Of a stretch of DNA of 7,514 nucleotides, positions 1-5,012 are shown piece after piece. The position numbers and the translations under genes are program-made. The DNA comes from an uncultured Collinsella sp. (GTDB lineage: Bacteria > Actinomycetota > Coriobacteriia > Coriobacteriales > Coriobacteriaceae). Under the pieces are notes generated by a model, which made no database searches, was not told where the DNA came from, and saw only the letters and a list, made by a program, of their open reading frames with translations. Position 1 is the first letter of the stretch, and every line of letters starts with the position of its first letter. The DNA lies in NCBI GenBank assembly GCA_900556365.1, contig USOG01000065.1:1-7514 (forward strand), in the 5' to 3' direction.

Positions 1-126
1 AAGCCGTTCCAGGGATTAGTTCTCCTTCCGGTAAGGGCCCAGGTAGACTACCTGGTCGATAGACGGCAGGTGCAAGGCTGGCGACAGCCTCAGCCGAGCC
101 GCACTAATCGCCCGAGCTCTTCCGGA
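1..126 (+). rRNA. rrl: 23S ribosomal RNA, 3' end (partial)
   Basis: This is the last part of a large-subunit rRNA gene whose body lies upstream of the window. The segment reads like the conserved 23S tail: a variable hairpin around 36-56 (CCAGGTAGACTACCTGG), then GATAGACGGCAGGTG, then GCACTAATCGCCCGAG near 101-116. The last matches the conserved terminal GTACTAAT element of bacterial 23S rRNA. In E. coli about 20 bases follow ACTAAT, which puts the mature 3' end near 126; the exact end cannot be fixed without the 5' end that pairs with it. The strand follows from the reading direction and from the 5S gene downstream. Short ORFs across this segment are chance frames in rRNA. Confidence 0.93.
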
Positions 127-267
127 ACCGCACCTCGCGGCCCGCGGGACATGCGCTCATGCGCGGTCCGGGCACGAGGATGCCCCCGAGTCATCTTTCC
201 TATGCGCCATGCGGCCCCCAGGGCACGTGAGAGACACCGGATCACCGTAACGGTGGGCGCCGCCCAC
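127..267 (+). other. 23S-5S internal transcribed spacer
   Basis: This non-coding spacer of about 140 bases separates the 23S and 5S rRNA genes. I see no tRNA in it. It holds several possible RNA hairpins: a long interrupted one at 133-179, a short CACCG/CGGTG hairpin at 243-255, and a CGGTGGG/CCCACCG hairpin at 251-269 that runs into the start of 5S. Such structures are plausible pre-rRNA processing sites, but that role is inference. ORFs through here on both strands are not credible genes, because the stretch lies between two rRNA genes. Confidence 0.8.
133..179 (+). other. interrupted stem-loop in the rRNA spacer
   Basis: CCTCG (133-137) can pair with CGAGG (175-179). Inside it, GCCCG plus GAC (140-144 and 148-150, with a three-base bulge) pairs with GTCCGGGC (166-173), and GCGC (153-156) pairs with GCGC (161-164) around a TCAT loop. 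The stem starts only a few bases after the expected 23S end. A role as an RNase processing element is possible but not shown by sequence alone. Confidence 0.45.
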
Positions 268-386
268 CGGTCAGCGGCCAGAGCATGGGGGGCACGCCCG
301 GTCCCGTTCCGAACCCGGAAGCTAAGCCCCATCGCGCCGAGAGTACTGCGGGGTCAGCCCGTGGGAGGCCAGGGCGCCGCTGACCG
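268..386 (+). rRNA. rrf: 5S ribosomal RNA
   Basis: This is a complete 5S rRNA of about 119 nt. The terminal helix is visible: CCGGTCAGCGGC at the 5' side is the reverse complement of GCCGCTGACCGG at the 3' side, and pairing can extend to 264-278 with 376-390. Between them are the hallmark 5S elements CCCGTTCCGAACCCGGAAG (loop B/C region, about 303-321) and a GAGAGTACTG segment near 340-349, followed by GTGGGAGGCCAGG. The length fits bacterial 5S. The ends may be off by a few bases because the terminal helix can extend on both sides. It is the last gene of the rRNA operon and is followed by an intrinsic terminator about 35 bases later. Confidence 0.95.
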
Positions 387-419
387 GTGGACGGCACCGA
401 GCCGTACGCTTGAACTGAG

Positions 420-450
420 AAGGGGGAGGCCTCGCGGCCTCCCCCTTTTT
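420..450 (+). terminator. intrinsic terminator of the rRNA operon
   Basis: A perfect 12-bp GC-rich stem, AAGGGGGAGGCC (420-431) with GGCCTCCCCCTT (436-447), closes a TCGC tetraloop, and the 3' arm runs directly into a T run (446-450). This is a textbook Rho-independent terminator. Its position just after 5S indicates that it ends the rRNA transcript and insulates the acpS operon from rRNA transcription. Confidence 0.93.
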
Positions 451-464
451 GCGTTTACGGGCTT

Positions 465-494
465 TTGTCTCACATAGTAGCTGTGTTTTATAAC
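465..494 (+). promoter_or_regulatory. candidate upstream promoter for the acpS operon
   Basis: TTGTCT (465-470) matches the -35 consensus TTGACA at 4 of 6 positions. After an 18-base spacer comes TATAAC (489-494), which matches TATAAT at 5 of 6. It lies just after the rRNA terminator and about 65 bases before the acpS start. It closely resembles the second candidate exactly 36 bases downstream. The call rests on motif match and position only. Confidence 0.45.
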
Positions 495-500
495 CCTCGT

Positions 501-530
501 TTGTCGCATCTTCTGTGAACGGGCTACAAT
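501..530 (+). promoter_or_regulatory. candidate proximal promoter for the acpS operon
   Basis: TTGTCG (501-506, 4 of 6 to TTGACA), an 18-base spacer and TACAAT (525-530, 5 of 6 to TATAAT) form a sigma-70-type promoter. Transcription would start near 536-538, giving a 5' leader of only about 22 bases before the acpS ATG at 560. No riboswitch or operator palindrome is visible in this short leader. Confidence 0.6.
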
Positions 531-559
531 AACTTAGTCTGTGCGATATGGAGGTGAAC

Positions 560-1099
560 ATGGCTGAAGCTGGTATCGGCGTTGATATCGTCGAGATTTC
601 CCGCATGAAATCAATTCTTGAAAAGACGCCGTCGTTTGCTCGGCGTGTGTTTACCGAAGAAGAGCGTGCGTATTGCGATGCGTCATCGCGCCCCGCCGCT
701 CACTATGCGAGCCGCTTTGCTTCGCGCGAGGCGGTGCTTAAAGCTCTCGGCACGGGTTTTAGTCAAGGCGTGGGTCGCAAGGATGTTTCGGTAACGCGTG
801 ATAAACTCGGCAAACCGAAGGCGCTGCTTTCGGGCCGTGCTCTCGAGATCGCTCAAGAACTGGGTGTTGTTGAGGTCGCTCTTTCCATTACGCTTACGGG
901 AGACTTGGCCGTTGCGAATGCCATCGCGATTACCGAAGATGCTCGGCCTAAGCCAAAAGATGAAAAGGTGAGCACCAAGAAACGCGTTGCGCAGACATTT
1001 AAAGAGGCTCGCTCTGTTTTAGATGAGCTTGAGCAGCTGCAGAATTCAGCATTGACGGAGCACCTGGGCGATGCTTCGCAAGATACGCTAGGAGCATAG
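560..1099 (+). CDS. acpS: holo-[acyl-carrier-protein] synthase with C-terminal extension
   Basis: AcpS transfers 4'-phosphopantetheine from coenzyme A to a serine of apo-ACP, activating it for fatty acid synthesis in the cytoplasm. The start is ATG 560: GGAGGTG (550-556) is a well-placed ribosome binding site, and the N-terminus MAEAGIGVDIVEI fits the family; ATG 548 in frame overlaps that site and is unlikely. The 179-aa product has the GIGVDIVEIxR motif (residues 5-15, Mg-binding D9), FTEEERAYC (31-39) and RFASREAVLKALGTG (52-66, with E57 and K61). Two oddities are seen. The family's C-terminal SITHT-type motif reads SITLT here, with L112 where histidine is usual. About 50 charged residues (127-179) follow the normal domain end, whereas family members are usually about 120-125 aa. 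The stop codon directly abuts the next start, so it is the first gene of the operon. Confidence 0.93.
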   Translation: MAEAGIGVDIVEISRMKSILEKTPSFARRVFTEEERAYCDASSRPAAHYASRFASREAVLKALGTGFSQGVGRKDVSVTRDKLGKPKALLSGRALEIAQELGVVEVALSITLTGDLAVANAIAITEDARPKPKDEKVSTKKRVAQTFKEARSVLDELEQLQNSALTEHLGDASQDTLGA

Positions 1100-2716
1100 A
1101 TGAAACCGGTTTTGAGTACCGAAGAAGTCGTTCGTCTCGAGGATATCATCGAACGCGAAGGGACTTCGAAGGCCGAGCTTATGGAGCTAGCGGGTGAGTT
1201 TGCCGCCAACGAGGTCTTGAAGCTCAATCCCGATCGGGTTCTCGTTCTGGTCGGTTTTGGTAATAATGGCGGCGACGGTTGGGTTGCCGCCGATATCCTG
1301 AGCCATAAGGGCGTGGACGTGGATATCGTTTCTCCGGTTGAACCGGATGAGATTCCTGCTGCTCTGGCACGTCATGTTGCTCGTCGTACTGCCGGCCGCG
1401 ATGTGCACGTTTGCGTCGGCCCTTCGCGTGACGAACTCGAGGTTTTGATCGATAAGGCCGATGTTGTTGTCGATGCCATTTTTGGTACCGGTTTTCACGG
1501 GAATCTGCGTGCGCCGTTCTCCATCTGGATTCCTACGGTCAATGAATGCGCCGATTGTGTCGTATCCATTGATGTCCCCTCGGGCCTGAATGCCGAGACG
1601 GGCGTTGTTGATGACGACTGCATTCGTGCCGAGCATACGGTGACGATGATTGCGCCCAAGATTGGTTTGTATAGCGCTGATGGCCCTGAGTATGCTGGCG
1701 ATTTGATCTGCGGCAATCTTTACGACCGTCTTGACGAGGTCATCGATGATGTCGACCACGCCGCCGAGATTGTCGAGCCCGGTGACTTAGTTGATTACTT
1801 TGCTCCACTACCTACGAATATCGATAAGTACTCCCGTGGCTCTGTGCTTATTGTCGCCGGATCTGCGCAATATCCTGGTGCTGCCATTATGGCTGCCAAG
1901 TCTGCAGCTCGCGCGGGTGCTGGTTACGTGGCAGTCGCGGCTCCTGACGCCTGCGCTAATCTTATTCGTATGGCACTTCCTTCGATTCCCGTCTTTGCTA
2001 TTCCGTCTGATTCCCGCGGCTCCTTTGGCGCCGCTGCGCGCATGACGGTGTGCGAGATCGCAAAGAAGTACAGCTGCGTACTGTGCGGTCCCGGTATGAC
2101 GACGTCTGCCGGCGCTATGCAGGTGGTTTCGGGCTTGCTCGAGCTTGATGTACCGCTTATTTTGGACGCCGATGCACTCAACTGCCTTGCTAAGATTGCC
2201 ATTGACGGTATTGATAGTAACCCCGAGATGTATCGTCGCGAGCAGCCGTTGGTTATGACGCCGCACTATCGTGAGCTTTCGCGTCTGGTTGCCGGTGACG
2301 AGGTGAACGACCTTGGTACCGCGATTGCAGCCGCGCAGAAGGTTGTCTGGGCTGCAGGCTCCGACAATCTGGTGGTCATTGCCAAGGGGCCGACGACGGC
2401 TATCTGTGGCGTTGAGCGCGTTCTGTTGCCGCTCTCGGGTCCGGCTTCTCTGGCAACTGCCGGTTCGGGTGATGTTCTCGCGGGTATTTTGGCCGGCACG
2501 CTTGCCACCATGCGCGACGAGATGGATCGTTGGGAGTTGCTGTATTCGTACGCCGTCGCACTTCACAGCTATGCCGGTTTTGCCGCGGCGACGGAGTATG
2601 GTGAGAAGAGCGTCATCGCGACCGATCTTATCGACTTGATCGGTCCTGCCATGGAACTGGCGGCAAAGGATGCGCTCGAAGATCTGGGAATCATGAACGA
2701 AGGGTCGGATGACTAA
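1100..2716 (+). CDS. nnr: bifunctional NAD(P)HX epimerase / ADP-dependent NAD(P)HX dehydratase
   Basis: Nnr repairs hydrated NADH and NADPH. The N-terminal YjeF_N domain interconverts the R and S epimers, and the C-terminal ribokinase-like domain dehydrates the S form using ADP. The 538-aa length fits the fused form. The N-terminal half (about 1-220) has GFGNNGGDG (52-60), DAIFGTGFHG (125-134) and SIDVPSGLN (156-164, with the likely catalytic D158). The C-terminal half has KYSRGSVLIVAGS (243-255), a GPG turn (330-332), LILDADALN (353-361), MTPHYRE (386-392, where TPHPGE is more usual), AKGPTT (428-433) and AGSGDVLAG (454-462, catalytic D458). The start ATG 1100 follows the acpS stop with no gap, and AGGAG (1090-1094) five bases upstream is its ribosome binding site, lying inside the end of acpS. 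An acpS-nnr-alr order also occurs in Firmicutes. Both domains look intact. Confidence 0.95.
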   Translation: MKPVLSTEEVVRLEDIIEREGTSKAELMELAGEFAANEVLKLNPDRVLVLVGFGNNGGDGWVAADILSHKGVDVDIVSPVEPDEIPAALARHVARRTAGRDVHVCVGPSRDELEVLIDKADVVVDAIFGTGFHGNLRAPFSIWIPTVNECADCVVSIDVPSGLNAETGVVDDDCIRAEHTVTMIAPKIGLYSADGPEYAGDLICGNLYDRLDEVIDDVDHAAEIVEPGDLVDYFAPLPTNIDKYSRGSVLIVAGSAQYPGAAIMAAKSAARAGAGYVAVAAPDACANLIRMALPSIPVFAIPSDSRGSFGAAARMTVCEIAKKYSCVLCGPGMTTSAGAMQVVSGLLELDVPLILDADALNCLAKIAIDGIDSNPEMYRREQPLVMTPHYRELSRLVAGDEVNDLGTAIAAAQKVVWAAGSDNLVVIAKGPTTAICGVERVLLPLSGPASLATAGSGDVLAGILAGTLATMRDEMDRWELLYSYAVALHSYAGFAAATEYGEKSVIATDLIDLIGPAMELAAKDALEDLGIMNEGSDD

Positions 2717-2718
2717 TC

Positions 2719-3864
2719 ATGAATAAAGCCGATTTGACGCGCTGGTCCTGGGTCGAGATCGACCGCGGGGCGCTCCGTCGCAACACGAGGGCCTATAAGA
2801 ACTTGCTGAATCCACGTCAGCGCCTGTGCTGCGTGGTTAAGGCCGATGCTTATGGTCATGGAGCTGTTGAGTGCGCCAAGATCATGTATTCGGCCGGTGC
2901 CGACATGTTTGCCGTGGCGACGGTTAACGAGGGCGTTGAGCTCCGACAGGGCGGGATTACGAAGCCCATCCTCATCCTAAGCGAGCCGCCTATCGAGGCC
3001 ATTCCGACGTTGCTCGAGTTTGATATCATGCCTTCGGTCTATACGTCTGACTTTGCTCTTGCGTATGGCGAATGTGCCGTCGCGGCGGGCAAGGTGGGCA
3101 AGTACCATCTCGCCATCGAGACGGGCATGAACCGCATCGGCGTACATTACACGCAGGTGCTCGACTTTGTCCGCGGTATTAATTTCCATCGCGGTATTCA
3201 GTGCGACGGCGTATTTACGCACTTTGCCACGGCCGATGAGCCTTCGGGTTGGGACTACAAGCTGCAGTGTCAGCGCTTTACCGAGGCCGTTCAGGCCATT
3301 AAGGATGCGGGTTTTGAGTGCGGTATCGTGCATTGTGCCAACACGCCGTCCTCGATGCTCGACCCCTCGATGCATTTTGATATGATTCGCGCCGGCGTTG
3401 GCTTGTATGGCATGCAGCCGTGCGAGCTGAGTGGCCGCGTGATGCAGCTTGATCCCGTTATGAGCGTCCATGCGCGTGTGACGCGCGTGGCACACCCTGC
3501 GATGGGTGAGGGCGTGGGCTACGGTTTTACCTACCGCGTACCGCGTACGCGCGTTCAGATCTGCACGCTGCCGATCGGTTATGCCGATGGCCTATCGCGT
3601 ACGCTTTCCAATCGTATGGATGTGCTGTATCGCGGCGAGCGCCTGCATCAGGTTGGCAATATCTGCATGGACCAGTTTATGGTCGCCATTCAGTCCAACC
3701 CGGCACACGAGATTCCCGAGGCCGAGTATGGTGACGAGATGATCATTGTCGGCCGCGATGGCGATGCCGAGATCACTATGGACGAGATGGCCCGACTGCG
3801 CGGAACGATTAACTACGAGGTCGCCTGCGGCTTTGGCATGCGTCTCGACAAGGTCTACGTGTAG
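2719..3864 (+). CDS. alr: alanine racemase (PLP-dependent)
   Basis: Alr interconverts L- and D-alanine and supplies D-alanine for peptidoglycan. The 381-aa product has the usual family length. WVEIDRGALRRN (11-22) opens the barrel domain. VKADAYGHG (40-48) carries the PLP lysine K41. ETGMNRIG (134-141) holds the conserved arginine R139, and RAGVGLYG (224-231) the arginine that contacts the PLP ring nitrogen. GVGYGFTYR (265-273) contains the second catalytic base Y268 from the C-terminal domain. PIGYADGL (285-292) and ICMDQFMV (315-322) are further signatures. The start ATG 2719 lies 2 bases after the nnr stop and lacks a good Shine-Dalgarno sequence at normal spacing (AAGGG at 2700-2704 is too far), which suggests translation coupled to nnr. 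No key residue appears to be missing. Confidence 0.96.
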   Translation: MNKADLTRWSWVEIDRGALRRNTRAYKNLLNPRQRLCCVVKADAYGHGAVECAKIMYSAGADMFAVATVNEGVELRQGGITKPILILSEPPIEAIPTLLEFDIMPSVYTSDFALAYGECAVAAGKVGKYHLAIETGMNRIGVHYTQVLDFVRGINFHRGIQCDGVFTHFATADEPSGWDYKLQCQRFTEAVQAIKDAGFECGIVHCANTPSSMLDPSMHFDMIRAGVGLYGMQPCELSGRVMQLDPVMSVHARVTRVAHPAMGEGVGYGFTYRVPRTRVQICTLPIGYADGLSRTLSNRMDVLYRGERLHQVGNICMDQFMVAIQSNPAHEIPEAEYGDEMIIVGRDGDAEITMDEMARLRGTINYEVACGFGMRLDKVYV

Positions 3865-3872
3865 GAGCCGCT

Positions 3873-4493
3873 ATGGGCGTCATGCACATCCCGGGCCATA
3901 CCCATCAGGCGCCGCGTGAGGTCGCACTCGAGGAGATCGAGGCCGTTCTGGGCGATTGTCACCTCTGCCAGCTCTACCAGTCGCGTCACAATATCGTGTT
4001 TGGCGTGGGAAATCCCCGCGCTCGCGTGATGTTTATTGGCGAGGCACCGGGCCGCAATGAGGATTTGCAGGGCGAACCCTTTGTGGGGGCGGCAGGCGAG
4101 GACCTCAACGGCATTTTGTCCCTGGCGGGTCTTAAACGCGAAGACGTCTACATTGCCAATGTGCTTAAGTGCCGCCCGCCGGGAAACCGCAATCCGCGTC
4201 CCGAGGAAGTGCTGGCTTGCTCGCCGTTTTTGCGTGAGCAGATTCGAAGCATCTGGCCCGATATTATCGTGACGCTCGGCAACCCCGCGACGCACTTTGT
4301 GCTTAAGACCGAGATTGGCATTACTAAGCTGCGCGGCAGGTTCCACCAGATGGGGCATTTTGTAGTAATGCCCACTTTCCATCCGGCAGCAGCGCTGCGC
4401 AATCCGGCATGGCAGGAGCTGCTGGAGGAAGACTTTAAGATGCTGGGCGACTATCTGGAGCGACATCCTGCACCAGAGGACGCCTCGGAATAA
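3873..4493 (+). CDS. uracil-DNA glycosylase, family 4 (Fe-S cluster type)
   Basis: The enzyme removes uracil from DNA that arises by cytosine deamination or dUMP incorporation, starting base excision repair. The 206-aa product has the family 4 layout. CHLC (residues 29-32), C100 in NVLKCRPPGNRNP and C116 in LACSPFL provide four cysteines placed as expected for a 4Fe-4S cluster. GEAPGRNEDLQGEPFVGAAG (56-75) is the uracil-binding and catalytic motif, TLGNPAT (134-140) is the mid motif, and PTFHPAAALRNP (167-178) holds the DNA-intercalation motif with H170. The start ATG 3873 has AGGAG (3863-3867) five bases upstream, overlapping the alr stop codon; ATG 3882 is a weaker in-frame alternative. Family 4 is supported over family 5 by the NRNP and GEAPG patterns, but that split is motif-based. 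I give no symbol because naming of this family varies. Confidence 0.92.
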   Translation: MGVMHIPGHTHQAPREVALEEIEAVLGDCHLCQLYQSRHNIVFGVGNPRARVMFIGEAPGRNEDLQGEPFVGAAGEDLNGILSLAGLKREDVYIANVLKCRPPGNRNPRPEEVLACSPFLREQIRSIWPDIIVTLGNPATHFVLKTEIGITKLRGRFHQMGHFVVMPTFHPAAALRNPAWQELLEEDFKMLGDYLERHPAPEDASE

Positions 4494-4505
4494 TAAGGAG
4501 CATAT

Positions 4506-5012
4506 ATGTCCCTGGAGCGCCTGGGGGTAGGTACTTACAAAACGACTTGCGCTGCCGATACGGAGTACTTTGGCGAGCTAATTGCACCGTGCCTTGAGGA
4601 CGGCGATGTACTCATCCTGACCGGTGGCCTGGGAGTGGGCAAAACTCACTTTACCAAGGGCGTCTCGCGCGGGCTGGGCGATGGGCATATGGTTACGAGC
4701 CCTACGTTTGCGCTCATGGCCGTTCACGATCAAGGCCGTATTCCGCTGTTTCACTTTGATCTATACCGCCTGGAGCATGCCTACGAGCTCGAGGATACGG
4801 GCATTTTCGATGTGCTGGGCTATGAGGGTGCTTGCCTGCTGGAATGGGGCGAACAATTCCAGGACGAGCTGACGGATGAGTATCTTTCGGTGACGCTCAA
4901 GCGTGATGAGGGCGACAGCGATGTGCGAACGATAACGCTCGAGGCGCACGGTGACCGCGCAATGGAGCTTTCCCATTTGATTGATAAGGCTGTACAAGAT
5001 GAGCTTGCATAA
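4506..5012 (+). CDS. tsaE: tRNA t6A37 biosynthesis ATPase TsaE
   Basis: TsaE is the P-loop ATPase that works with TsaB and TsaD in adding threonylcarbamoyl to A37 of tRNAs reading ANN codons. The 168-aa product is close to the family's usual 150-160. It has a Walker A motif GGLGVGKT (40-47), VTSPTFALM (63-71, the switch-like SPTF motif), HFDLYRLEH (83-91, with a conserved Asp D85 and the DxYR pattern) and LLEWGEQF (111-118, the usual EW motif). The start ATG 4506 has AAGGAG (4495-4500) five bases upstream, the best ribosome binding site in the operon. It follows the glycosylase gene by 12 bases. Its last 14 bases overlap the start of the tsaB-rimI-tsaD gene, which fits a complex made in coordinated amounts. 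Confidence 0.95.
   Translation: MSLERLGVGTYKTTCAADTEYFGELIAPCLEDGDVLILTGGLGVGKTHFTKGVSRGLGDGHMVTSPTFALMAVHDQGRIPLFHFDLYRLEHAYELEDTGIFDVLGYEGACLLEWGEQFQDELTDEYLSVTLKRDEGDSDVRTITLEAHGDRAMELSHLIDKAVQDELA

Noticed and set aside
391..419. A possible tRNA after 5S
   Set aside because: The stretch is too short, and no cloverleaf or TTCGA arm is present before the terminator.
70..477. A 135-codon open frame on the plus strand over the rRNA region
   Set aside because: It runs through the 23S tail, spacer, 5S rRNA and terminator, so it is not a protein gene.
548..559. Upstream ATG (548) as the acpS start
   Set aside because: It overlaps the GGAGGTG ribosome binding site that serves ATG 560, and the added residues MEVN are not typical of the family.
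4981..4998. TTG (4981) as the start of the fusion gene
   Set aside because: It would add six residues not seen in TsaB proteins and lacks a ribosome binding site; ATG 4999 gives the expected short lead into the VALDTST strand.
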